This document shows, piece by piece, positions 33,996 through 44,530 of a DNA stretch of 64,000 bases (position 1 is the first letter of the stretch; each line of letters begins with the position of its first letter). The translations under genes and the position numbers were made by a program. The stretch spans positions 6,014,001 to 6,078,000 of the forward strand of contig CM071590.1 of NCBI GenBank assembly GCA_036429605.1, read 5' to 3'. Under the pieces are notes generated by a model, which was not told where the DNA came from, ran no database searches, and saw only the letters and a list, made by a program, of their open reading frames with translations. This stretch comes from Cladobotryum mycophilum (taxonomy: Eukaryota > Ascomycota > Sordariomycetes > Hypocreales > Hypocreaceae).

Positions 33996-34414
33996 CTTGT
34001 ATAAGTTTGGCCAAGTTGAAGATAAAAAGAAGGGGGAGTTCAGTTTTTGTATAGGGTATCAAGGTATGCGTGAGCAACTGAATGAGACTGGTGATGAAAA
34101 GCCATTTATTGATTCGAGTAAAGTCCTACTTATATACTTGTTAACATCTCATTTCATGATAGCGATTTATCAGCGTTGAAGCAACAAAGACATGCGTCGG
34201 CATATTCTCTCCTATGTATGCAATATCAACCATCGTGAAATGTTCAACCTCCCGGGCCCGGCATTCTTCACGGTGGATCTCCAACTGCGGAACTCCGCAA
34301 CAGGGGCCCCGCTAGCGTCGGTGCGGCGCCATAAGCCTGTTGGGCCTCGCGGATTTTGATGGATCTTACTCCTTAATTCCATACATGTACAGCTTCTAGC
34401 CCAGGAGAGCTACC
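33996..34414. promoter_or_regulatory. Shared divergent promoter of SDR and Zn2Cys6 genes
   Basis: The 419-bp spacer separates two start codons pointing apart. It contains TGCGGA-AC-TCCGCA at 34286-34299, i.e. CGG-N4-CCG at 34288-34297, a palindrome of the type bound by Zn2Cys6 dimers. Confidence 0.5.
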
Positions 34415-35683
34415 ATGGTATCCTCATCTCGAAAACGATCGTGTGCGGCTTGTGTCGAGGGCAAGCGAAAATGCGATCTTGACCTGCCAATCTGCGAGAG
34501 GTGTGCTAGGACCGGCCGCGTGTGTGTCTACCCATGGTATTCATTGGAGCAGCCGGCCAACTTTGGAGGCTTGAACACTCCAGAATCAAATGTTCAATAC
34601 GACGCTGCGGGAGACTTTGGGGGGCAGCTTTTTGATAATGAGGCTAGCGACGCCAGTGCGCTGATACACGTTCCTCCACAGCCTTCACTTACCGTGCCGA
34701 TGCCCCTGGTTCCGGGTATGCTGTCCCAGTTGGATCCCTATCTGGATCATGGACATGGCATGTTGCCTATGGATTTGACCATGGGGCTTGCCGAGTCGGC
34801 ACCATGGACTCCGCATCCCACGACGTATGGCTCTGACGATCTTGATCCTGGGGAGGGAGACATCACCACTGGCTCGATATACCAGCCTCGCACAGAGTAT
34901 GTGGGCAGACGTTTCTCCATGCAGCCACAATTGCTGGCCGAGACCGGGCAAACTGCCTTTATACATCACTCTCAAGTAGCTTCATCGGAGGTCCTGCAAG
35001 AAGCTCTGGCAGCGAGCGCTCTTCATTGCATGCGCAACACGACAAATGCGGTGCTCATACGAAGTGAGATCGCCCGGCGAGTTGCTCGATTAATCTACTC
35101 GATTCAAACCGCCCTGGGGCAAGATTCAAGAATAAACATGCTTCCTATTCTGCAAGCTCTGCTCATCTACCAATGTATTCGACTCTTTTCTGATGACATA
35201 TCTGAGAGGGCACAGGCCGAGCGCGATGAGATTATCATCCGGGCAATAACGTCGGCTTCGTATATACAACTGAAATCGTTCAGTCAACCAGTCGACGATT
35301 GGGCCAGTTGGGTAGAGGGAGAGAGTTTCCGCCGCACGATTCTCGTCGCTGAGCTGCTGGCCGGCATCTACGCCTTCCTGAAGCAAGGCTGGGACGAAGC
35401 CGAGGCGAGGGTCCTACGACTCAAGTTTACGGCGCAAGGTGCGCTGTGGGAGGCCAGATCAGCGGCGGAATGGCACGCAACTTGGATACGAGGACCGAAG
35501 CTGGAGACGTGCATCCGTACTTGGGATGAGGATACTCGAGATGCGCTGGCGGGGGATTTTGATGATTTGGGAATCATTATGCGAGCGTTGCATCATGGTC
35601 TTGAATCACTTGAGCATTGGCTTGGAGGACAGAGGCCTATGTTGGTAAGATGGGGATTGAGAGCGGCCATTGAGGGTTGGTAA
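34415..35683 (+). CDS. Zn2Cys6 fungal transcription factor
   Basis: Single exon, 422 aa. Residues 10-37 hold the binuclear zinc cluster C-x2-C-x6-C-x6-C-x2-C-x6-C (CAACVEGKRKC ... CERCARTGRVC) with a basic N-terminal flank. The rest is mostly helical (SEIARRVARLIYSIQTALGQ, LLIYQCIRLFSDD), as in the regulatory region of small fungal cluster regulators. It would bind CGG-type sites in the nucleus. The start ATG at 34415 is in good context (TACCATGG). It is divergent from the SDR gene. No frameshift is seen. Target genes are not known. Confidence 0.9.
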   Translation: MVSSSRKRSCAACVEGKRKCDLDLPICERCARTGRVCVYPWYSLEQPANFGGLNTPESNVQYDAAGDFGGQLFDNEASDASALIHVPPQPSLTVPMPLVPGMLSQLDPYLDHGHGMLPMDLTMGLAESAPWTPHPTTYGSDDLDPGEGDITTGSIYQPRTEYVGRRFSMQPQLLAETGQTAFIHHSQVASSEVLQEALAASALHCMRNTTNAVLIRSEIARRVARLIYSIQTALGQDSRINMLPILQALLIYQCIRLFSDDISERAQAERDEIIIRAITSASYIQLKSFSQPVDDWASWVEGESFRRTILVAELLAGIYAFLKQGWDEAEARVLRLKFTAQGALWEARSAAEWHATWIRGPKLETCIRTWDEDTRDALAGDFDDLGIIMRALHHGLESLEHWLGGQRPMLVRWGLRAAIEGW

Positions 35684-36385
35684 TGACGGTAAAGAGAAGT
35701 GGTAATGAGTCTCTAGATGGGCAGAGCTATTGCAAGGAGGTGACTTGGTGCTGTAGACAACATCTCTGCTTTTACATAATTCATAATGCAAAAGTAAACG
35801 TGGACAGCCTCTGAGATGAGTTCTCTCATGAATAAACAAACTTCCGTAATATCAATAAATTACTGTCTGCTTCCTGTGCCCTCTGTCTTCAGGGTAGGTA
35901 ACAATGTGGTGTTTGAGCTTCAATAAGATCACGTGCTCTCGTGCGCAACCATGGCGGGACGTTACGACTCCAAACTCTCTTCAAGCTCCTGTTAGCCAAA
36001 GCGCGTCGCAATGACGCATCGTTTGTCTATTGTCAGATCTCAAACCTAGAGCGAAGCATACGAAATGCATAAATGATATAGAAGGTTTATTGCAACGAGC
36101 AGCCCATCGCTGGCGTCTGAAACAACCCACATTCGTCGCTCATTTTGCTGGACATTGTATCACGAACCCCCACTATCGATCGATCGCTTCGCTTCCGAGA
36201 CAAGACACATTCCTTCTGATGTGTCGATACGAGCTACTTGGCGTTATTATCCTTATCGTACGGAGCATCAGCGACTCCATCAAGTCGAAAAAGGCCGACA
36301 AGCGGTAAGACACTCTTGCTGAGCGCACTCTCCATCCAACCAACCAACCTCTGACACCAGCGCATAGATCCCAATCAACAGAACC
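35684..36385. other. Intergenic region upstream of GCP4
   Basis: About 700 bp with no supported gene. The GCP4 leader lies in its last part. Confidence 0.5.
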
Positions 36386-38680
36386 ATGCTCCACGAACTC
36401 CTCTTATCCCTCTCTGGGCACCCGTCGCCTCTCCTCCGAGCTAAACCTGCCGATTCGGGCGCGCTGTCCGGTGTCACTCCTCCCGAACGCCAGCTACTAG
36501 CCTCGGCTGCGCATCTCAGCCATGTCCACATCAACCTGATAAAGTATACGGCTCAAATAGCGGCCTCGCACCCCTCGACGATATGCCGCGCAGTCGCCAC
36601 GGCCATACAGTCAATACACTTGTCCGCATTTCAGCGAAAGGTGCTGGAGGTGGAGGAGAGCATCCTGAAAGAGGACCCAGACCTGGTGGGGGAGTACAAC
36701 ATTGTTCCACTCACGGCGGTGATTGGTGAATTCACGCAATGGACCCGGCGATTTGAATGGCTATGGGATATTTCGCAGTTTATGCTGACAAAAGATGAGA
36801 GTGGGCACTCATGCCGCGGCTCTCAAATCATGAATCGACTTCGATCCGAGTTGCAGAGTGGATACAGAGATGTGGAGGAGACGGCAATGAGCTTGATCAA
36901 GGTGGCAGAAACTGCATGGCTAAAGCAGGTCTCAGCTTGGATCCTCTACGGGAGACTACCAAGCTTGGGAGGGGACGACTTCTTTGTCCACAAAATGGAC
37001 GACTCGGATGAGTATGCATATGAGCCGGAGCTGCTGCCATCATTCGTCTCGCCTACCGCGGCATCGTCGATGCTTTTTATTGGAAAATCGCTGAATCATG
37101 CTCGAGTGAAGGCGACTGTTGACTCGGGAGTCGGAGGACTTGATCAGCTGTCCTCCAAGCTTGAAGAATTGGGGAGCCTAACGTTCCCCATCAATGGTGC
37201 CAGCTTTTCAAGGACCATCACTTCCATTCGTCTCTCTCTGTCACAAAATATCCTGCAAAAGATATTGCCCACTGCCAAGGTTGTCGAAATGCTACAGCTT
37301 ATGCGGGATTTCTTCTTGTTGGGCCGTGGTGAATTTGCAATGGCTCTGACGCAGGAGGCAGACGAGAAGATTCGAAGCCGATGGCGGAGAGCAGGCAACC
37401 TGGCCTATGAGAGAGATGATGGGATAGGCAACGTTACTGTGAAGAATGGAGAGGTGTCTGCCGTCTTGGCCAGGACTTGGGCAGTATTGGTAGCGATGCA
37501 GCGACACCAAGTGGAGGAGGATGAGCAACTGGAGCTCGCAAGAGACTTGCTCCAGTTACACCTCGTCAAGCCCAACTTGACGCAAATCACCGTAGGCCAA
37601 GGTCTCAGTGCAGAAGATGCAAGCATGCTCAACAACTCACCCTTCCAAAACCTCCTCTTCTCCATCGCTGCAACTCTCTCCATTCAGCTCCCTTCCCCTC
37701 TTGACATGGTCATTTCGCCATCCGATCTGCAGCTCTACTCATGCATCAACTCCTACCTCCTCTCCATGCGAAGAGCACACATCAGACTCACCGATTTGTG
37801 GAAAATGTCATCACTGCGACGGCACCATCCCTCCCCACGCGGTGCGTCAGAGTACGCTGGTGTGCTTAGGCAGCGATGGTCTGCTCGGGCATCAGCCATG
37901 CGCAGCTCGTGGACGACTGCCAGCGCTGCCATCTTCTTCCTCGGCGAAACGGAGGCGTATCTGCAGACGGAGATTGTGGAGGGCCTGTGGGAAGGCTTCT
38001 ACACGTGGATGACGGGTAGGGATAGACGGCTGGAGAGGCAGAACCGTTCTGGTGCGGCTACACCTACCGTGGGAGCAGGGCCACCTGGGAGGAGGAGGAC
38101 GAGTACGGTGGGATCCGATTGGCGGCCTTCCTCGAGCGATACGATGATGAATTCGTTTTATAGGAACGCTCCTGATCCGCAGACGCTGGCCACGGCGCAT
38201 GCGCTCTACCTTCGCACATTGGTCCACCGTCTGCTCATGACACAACCCAAATTTACCGAGCTCGTCTACACGCTCCTCATACACATCGACCACCTGGTAA
38301 CGCATATCCACCGTCTCCAATCAATCTTCACATCCATCGACCTCGAAACCGATGCCGGCGTCCTCGACTCCTTTACCGATCTCGAAAAAGAAGAAAGCGA
38401 CGTCTTTGCCCTCCTCCGCTCCGTGGAGACCAAGGTCCGCAAGGGGATAGAAGACACCATCGCCGCCCTCCGGGAGCTGGAGAGTGATAACGTGTTTCTG
38501 GCTACCTGGGAGGGCAGAGCCGGTGGCGGCGGCGGCGGTGGGGCGGGAGGGGACGAGGAGGAAGAGGATTGGGGGCAGGGGGAGAGGTATGTGCCTGCGA
38601 GATTGGGTGGGATTAATAGGCTGCTGATGAAGTTGCATTTTGGAACGTGGATTGATACGAGGGTTGATGGGTATGAATGA
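36386..38680 (+). CDS. Gamma-tubulin complex component 4 (Spc97/Spc98 family)
   Basis: Single exon, 764 aa. The N-terminus MLHELLLSLSGHPSPLL matches the start of GCP4 (human MIHELLLALSG). The GRIP1 region includes ETAWLKQVSAWILYGRLPSL followed by DDFFV, the W..YG.L...FF signature of Spc97/Spc98 proteins. The GRIP2 half includes VVEMLQLMRDFFLLGRGEFA and later QPKFTELVYTLLIHIDHLV. GCP4 helps build the gamma-tubulin ring complex that nucleates microtubules at the spindle pole body. A low-complexity insert (poly-Gly, then DEEEEDW) lies near residue 715. The open frame is intact, in contrast to many neighbours, as expected for a housekeeping gene. Confidence 0.9.
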   Translation: MLHELLLSLSGHPSPLLRAKPADSGALSGVTPPERQLLASAAHLSHVHINLIKYTAQIAASHPSTICRAVATAIQSIHLSAFQRKVLEVEESILKEDPDLVGEYNIVPLTAVIGEFTQWTRRFEWLWDISQFMLTKDESGHSCRGSQIMNRLRSELQSGYRDVEETAMSLIKVAETAWLKQVSAWILYGRLPSLGGDDFFVHKMDDSDEYAYEPELLPSFVSPTAASSMLFIGKSLNHARVKATVDSGVGGLDQLSSKLEELGSLTFPINGASFSRTITSIRLSLSQNILQKILPTAKVVEMLQLMRDFFLLGRGEFAMALTQEADEKIRSRWRRAGNLAYERDDGIGNVTVKNGEVSAVLARTWAVLVAMQRHQVEEDEQLELARDLLQLHLVKPNLTQITVGQGLSAEDASMLNNSPFQNLLFSIAATLSIQLPSPLDMVISPSDLQLYSCINSYLLSMRRAHIRLTDLWKMSSLRRHHPSPRGASEYAGVLRQRWSARASAMRSSWTTASAAIFFLGETEAYLQTEIVEGLWEGFYTWMTGRDRRLERQNRSGAATPTVGAGPPGRRRTSTVGSDWRPSSSDTMMNSFYRNAPDPQTLATAHALYLRTLVHRLLMTQPKFTELVYTLLIHIDHLVTHIHRLQSIFTSIDLETDAGVLDSFTDLEKEESDVFALLRSVETKVRKGIEDTIAALRELESDNVFLATWEGRAGGGGGGGAGGDEEEEDWGQGERYVPARLGGINRLLMKLHFGTWIDTRVDGYE

Positions 38681-39396
38681 GACCAAGGATGACAAGGGAA
38701 AATGCATGACATGATGTGTATGATGGCGTTTGGAGTTGGTAAGAAACCGATGGAGTCTGTAATGGAAATGAATTATCAAGATATAACTTGACAACAAATT
38801 CAAGATCGTTTTTAAAGACCAAAGAAGTTGAAGATCACTTTGGGCAAAAAGAGGAACTAAATGTCACTCCACGAAAGAGAGTCAAATATTGATTCATCAT
38901 AATCTGTATTCAAGCGCTGTATATTCCCATTCCATGTCTTTTCCATACAAGTTTTCATCCCAAATTCGTTGCAATCTCATGCCCAAAAATGATGTTCCCA
39001 TTCTAATAAGCCCAGTTTGATAATATGTAAAAAAAAATTCCATGTTCTAGCGCCGAGTGCTATGCAAATGTTCCATCCCATTCCATGCCAGTTATCTACA
39101 AAAAGTATAAGAAAAAGAGATAAAAAAAAGACAAATCAAAAGACAAATCAAAAACGTCGCTAAATCCGCTATGCAAGGAGTAATTTCATCAATCATGCAG
39201 ATAAAATCTTTTGGAGTCTTTAGAACAAAGGAAAAAAATAATGTTGTTTGGTCGTGAGAGAGTGACTGGTGACAAAAGAAAATCATTGTTGAGATGGGCG
39301 TTCCATCGTGACTGTAGTTGGAATAAGTTCGTTTTCTCGTCTTTCATTCTATAGTGATGGCGAGTTTTCTGTCGTCATGAAGCCGTCGCGGGCAAT
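38681..39396. other. Intergenic region between convergent genes
   Basis: About 700 AT-rich bp between the GCP4 stop and the end of the minus-strand gene. No gene seen. Confidence 0.55.
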
Positions 39397-41219
39397 CTAG
39401 TATGCCGTGACGGCGTGTCCGATGCGGAGAGGACTGTAATTGTAATGGTATTGCAATCGTTGCCGGGCGAAGAGTCCGTGCATAAAGGTTCGGGGTCGGC
39501 CCGGGAGAGTAGTGGTGTTGACCAGTTGCTGGTTGTGGGGCCGGACCGGCGCGCCACCCTGGATCGTCTTGGGCTTCTTAGCGGGCCAACGGAGCCTGAT
39601 GCAGTCGTCGACGAGGGCCATGAGACCAGTAGCAACAACAACGCTGGGAAAATGTTAGCAAATGGGGTTCGGAAATCAGGGATGAGTCAGGAGGTCAACT
39701 TACTCAGCTACGTCAGTCATGACCTCGATGATGGATCGGTCGCAAATCCACATGTGGCAGGGAGGGATCCAGGAGCCGGCATTCATATCCGCCTCAACCT
39801 GGGTTGGGCTGCGTCCCTCAGGGACAATAATGGCAACAGGGGGGCCTTGGCTGTCCCTGATAAGGTGGTAGGCGATCTTGCCAAGACCCTTGTCGACAAC
39901 GCGGCGCCATGCGTACTTGTGTCCCCACCACTCAAACTCGTAAGCCTTGTTTCTGTGGCGCACGATTTCGACTCGCGCATAGTTGCTGAACTCCAGCTTG
40001 ATGGTGTTGGCGGGGATGGCTCGCTGGGCGGGGGGCTTGTTTGCATCATCAACAGCCTGCTCCTCTGCGCCGACAGAAAAGGCGGAGCCACAGTTCCAGG
40101 AGGTGTTGCTGGAGTATGAGGGGCGGCGAGGATCTGGTGATGTCGCAATGGCAGCTCCGGTGTTGTTGGAGCGGCGGAAAGAAGTTTTCATAGAGCGGAT
40201 GGCGCTGGTGACGGAGTGCTGGAATCCGGGACGGGGGTCATTGGGACCGCGAGGGGTCGCTCCCTTGGAGTTGCATACCTCCCGACCAGAGTCCCGGCAG
40301 TACCGTCGGAGAGAAAAGTCCCTGCGTGCCAAGTCATGCATGCGCAAGTGGAAAAGCTGGACAGCAATGGGTCTGCGGCGGCGTGATGCGGGATCCGGGA
40401 TGACGGTATCGACACGAAGGTTCATGTTGCCATCTGGCGTGCGCTCGTCATGGCGGATGGAGAGGCGGGCCATGGAGGGGAAGAGGTGTGCAAATGACTC
40501 AGGGTCAGAGGGCCGGACAGTGGCAGTCTCCGACATTGGGACACATTGGTAAGGAGGAAGGACGGCGGGGGGATACCAGCCGAGTATGAAGACGTCGAGG
40601 AGCTGCCCTCGGAGACATGGCCGCCATAGTTGACGTTGGTCTCATCTTCGTCTGAGAGAGTAGAGTCGTATGTATCGACTGAGGCGTGGGAATATGAAGC
40701 ATTGTACATGAATGAAGGAGGCAAGTCTTCCTCCTCCCAATTGCCTCGCTCCCATGTATCCCTCGAAGATGGTCGTGACAGCGAAGTGTAGATGGACTCG
40801 GAAAGGTAGCTCTCATTATCGGGCTCCTGGTATCGAGGGCGGATTGAGCTCCTCACGGAGACCCTGCTGCGGGGCATGCTGACAGCGGACTGCTGAACGG
40901 GACGGGGACGATAGACACTCTTGACGGAGACTCTGCTCGATACTCTGCTCGAGACTCTGCTCTGGGCCCTGCTCTGAGCTCTGCTTTGGGCTCTGCTCTG
41001 AGGTCTGGTTGAAATTCTGCTCTGAGGTCTGTTGGAAACCCTGCTGGCGGTCTCCTGAGGGTTATTATATCTCGGGCGGATTGTGTTCCTTGAGACCCTG
41101 GTACGAGTGGGAGCGGGAGCGGGAGCGACGGTGGTGGTGGTGGATGTTGCGGTGGGGGGTTGGTTCTGCTTTCCTCTAGCCCTGACAGCCATTGCTAGTT
41201 CTTCGCTGTAGAATTGCAT
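39397..41219 (-). CDS. Conserved fungal protein, Arg/Ser-rich N-terminus, frameshift
   Basis: Two exons, 41219-39704 and 39643-39397, with a 60-nt intron, would give about 587 aa. The N-terminal part is basic and disordered with tandem QSRAQSR and SSRVSSRVS repeats, then an acidic Ser-rich stretch. The C-terminal half is compact (EFEWWGHKYAWRR, IPPCHMWICDRSI, then ATGLMALVDDCIRLRWP across the intron) and looks like a conserved fungal protein of unknown function. The frame breaks at a run of six Cs (G6 on the plus strand, 40567-40572): with a seventh, SAGIPP continues as AVLPPYQCVPMSETATVRPS. A TATA box lies 3-10 nt before the first ATG, so the ATG at 41192 (MAVRARGKQ) may be the true start. 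Confidence 0.75.
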
Positions 41220-41221
41220 CG

Positions 41222-41229
41222 TTTATATA
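41222..41229 (-). promoter_or_regulatory. TATA box of the Arg/Ser-rich protein gene
   Basis: TATATAAA on the minus strand, ending 3 nt before the ATG at 41219 and 30 nt before the in-frame ATG at 41192; this spacing favours the second ATG. Confidence 0.45.
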
Positions 41230-41276
41230 GATCAGATATAGGGGTGATGGAAGTCGTTTATATTGGGAGAGGCAGT

Positions 41277-41320
41277 GTATGTGTGCGTGTCTGTGTGTGC
41301 GTGTGTGTGTGTGTGTGTGC
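41277..41320. repeat. (GT)n microsatellite
   Basis: Interrupted GT dinucleotide run with GC substitutions, about 50 bp upstream of the Arg/Ser-rich gene's start. Confidence 0.9.
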
Positions 41321-42950
41321 GAGTCGTGTAGAGGTAGATGTAAATGCTTGATGCGATGAACCGTTGTTGGAGAATGATGCGACTAGTTATACACGCAGAA
41401 GGGAGGGGAGTGCAAAGGATGACGACAACGACGGCAAAAAGACAAAAAAGTTGTCAAGCTATAAGAAGCTTGAAGTCAGGAGAAGCACCATGGAGAATCA
41501 GGTTATGATGCTTGTTGGTATGATGATGGAACAGTCTTGGCTATGGAGAGAGAGAAGGCCAGAAAGGAAGGGTATGACAGCATGCGGCATCGTGGTGTGA
41601 TATAAGTAGGTAAGCCTGGAGAAAATGGAGGGTTCAGGTTGGATGAAGAGGCCCTGGAGCCCTGGAGCCCTATGCCTCTGCTGCGGGTGTGCTGTGCGCT
41701 GTGCGCTGTGCTGTGCTGTGCTACGCTGTAAGTTGTAGAGGGTACAGGAGGGGGTAGGGAGGTACATGCAGGATTACCCAGCAGCTGGCACCCAGCGTAT
41801 GTAGAGTTATGTCACCTTGCAAGTCAAAAATCTACCTACACACCCGACGCCCACCACACACCATACACCTACCACACCTCATGGAAAAAAGACAAAAGGT
41901 TAGGCGGCAAGGCAAAGGGAGAAGGAAAAAGAAAAAGAAAAATTAATTAATAAAAAAAAGAATAAAGAAAAAAGATAATGGCCCAGTCATTCTGGCCTAG
42001 TCCTTGCGACGCCAACGTTACTGGCTGTAGGTCTCACGTTCCCGCATGCTGCATTGCATGATGGCACTCTCTGTCACCCAACTAGAGCTAAAAAGGGTAG
42101 CAGTTGTTGCGTGTGTTTTGTTGGTTTGTTGGCCCATCAGGAGCAGCCATCTCATCAGTGGGTGGCTGTGAGGCGACAACGACGGCGTGGGCGATGAGAA
42201 ATGCGCTTTCGCTCCCACTGTCACTGGTTGCAACGCCGGACGGTTCCCATTTCTTTTCGCCCCATTCGGTCGCCATTCGCTTTCATCTTCTTCGGTTTTT
42301 TCTTTCTCCCTAAAAAAAACGCCTGCTAAGGTTGGTTGTGTGGGCTGGTCCAGGGCTCCAGGGCTCCAAGGCTCCGGGCTGCTTGGCTGCTTGGCTGGCT
42401 GCTTGGCTGGGGTCTGTTCACCACTGGCGAAGCTGCCACAGCCGCGTGTTCATGTTGATTGAGCATCCCCGGTGCAGGAGATGCAGCACGCAGCAGTAGT
42501 CGCAGCAGAAGCAAAGGCAGAAGCAAAGGCAGAAGAAGCACTATATTCTTTTCTTTTCCCACTAGCCCACTCGTCCAAGTGGACTTGGCTAAATTGATTA
42601 CTTTACCCTTATGGTCATGCTAAAGAGAGGATAGGGAGAGGGAGAGAGACAGAGCGCATGGCTGCATGGATACCAAACGTGCAGACAGACAGACTGCAAC
42701 TAAGACAGATTGGCCACTGAGGCTTTCATCTACTCCGGCCTAGGCTCATGATCTTGTCTCTGGGGGTAACTTGAAGTTGGGGTCACTATGGATTTCGGCA
42801 AACGCCTTAGTGGACAATGCTGCTGTTGAAGGGGGATAGATAGCATAGCTCTCCCGAGAAGATGTGGAGTTCACTGCTGCATCGGAGAGAAATCTTGGGG
42901 ACTTGGCCTAGTGTGTCAAAGGTTGGGGATGGCCTCTATCAGTCCGTCTC

Positions 42951-42976
42951 TCCATCCATCCATCCATCCATCCATC
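42951..42976. repeat. (TCCA)n microsatellite
   Basis: Six consecutive TCCA tetranucleotides in the gene-poor region. Confidence 0.9.
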
Positions 42977-44506
42977 TCGGGATGACTGACAGACATGCGA
43001 GCATAAACGCCACACGAACTGACACATCTACTACACTAATTGCACTATACGGACAAGAGATCCAGTATGTATGCACACCACCATGTTGCATAACCTATTG
43101 GGTATAGCATCAAGACATTGGGTGTGCATGCTATGCCAGCTATGCCAGCAATGTCTATGCAATTGCAATTACACTTGCCTCTACTCCGTCCTACTCTATT
43201 CATCAGCTCCCCCTATCAGTCGTCATGCTCATGTCTGTCATGTCTGTCTCGCTTACTCTTCCGTCAAGTCATTTGTCGAGAAAATTTTCAAGACTTGCAT
43301 CTCGCAAATAGCAGAGCAACAACACCTCGACCTCACATTTTTCTCACTATTCCATTCTGCCTTGCTACGTGGCGGCAGAGCATCACCAATTCGGATGCGC
43401 TGTGACGTTGGAACAGAGTTGAATTCGCCAGTCACATCCAAGACATACACGGACGGGAGTTTAGCTCCAACGGTGAAGGGGAGGGGGGTCCAGAAACTCG
43501 TACCGATTCGATGGCAACGAGTGAAATGGATGGAAACACCGAAAAAGCTACGTTGATTTTCCTCTTTTTTTTCCCTTTCCCTTTTTGCCCTTTTTTGCCC
43601 TTTTCCCCCCTTCCATCCATGGTGCGGTTGCAGGATGTCGGAGCCTCCCATTCGCCAACTCTACCCCCCAAGGATCTTCTGGCTCCCATCCCTTGCCGTA
43701 GTGCCCGAGGTAGGGAGGCAAGGAGGGGACGAGGGGAGAGAACATCTACAAGGAGATTTCCTTTCACGGGCATTTTTTCTTCGCCATCGGCTTAATAGGT
43801 ATGGGTAGGTAGGCTTTGAGTCCTAAGGCAGGGGGCGCGCCGCTGCTACTGCTGTAACGGCGGTACCTTTGCCGCTGCTGCGACTTGGCAGCGTCAGACA
43901 AGTCACCGCTTAACGGGCCACTTCAATAGCACTAACCCAAAAGCCAGGAAGCTTCACCCGTTGTCCACTGCTGGTTGGCTGAAAGGCCACCTCCTTCACT
44001 GACACATCATCACCAAGGCCGCTAAGGCCAACAACCCAAAGGGCAAAGGGCAAAGGCGCACCCCTCCTCCTCCAGCAGATTCGCCTCCTCTGAGAGGCTC
44101 AGACGACAAGCTTTTCTTTTCTTTTTCGGGGGGCCGATCGATCCAGTGGCATGGAATGGAGGGGTGGGTTTGAATGGCAGCGTCGTATTAGCGCTGAGAC
44201 TGAGAGGGTTAGAGGGAGAGAGAAAGAGGAGTGAGAGAGAGATCCATCCCGTGGATGCCCAACCCAACGCAGACAGCTCAGGCCGTGCACGCCGCGTTGC
44301 GCTGCGCTGCGCTGCGTTGTCGTGTCTGAAGACGACTCGAGGAAAACGGATTACAGCGTGTCGCTCTGGAAATGGCTCCTGCTCCTTTCTCCTGTTCCTA
44401 ATATTGGATGTTTTTGTTTCTTTGATTCCATTGCTCCGTAAACGAGACATTTTGGCTGTGTGCCTTGTGAGTTGTTCTTATCCCCGTCCCTATCCCCCAT
44501 CCTATG

Positions 44507-44530
44507 TCAGTCAGTCAGTCAGTCAGTCAG
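44507..44530. repeat. (TCAG)6 microsatellite
   Basis: Six uninterrupted TCAG units in the gene-poor region. Confidence 0.9.

Noticed and set aside
43071..43556. 161-aa open frame in the gene-poor region
   Set aside because: Cys/Ser-rich translation of repetitive sequence with no domain, no promoter and no consistent start.
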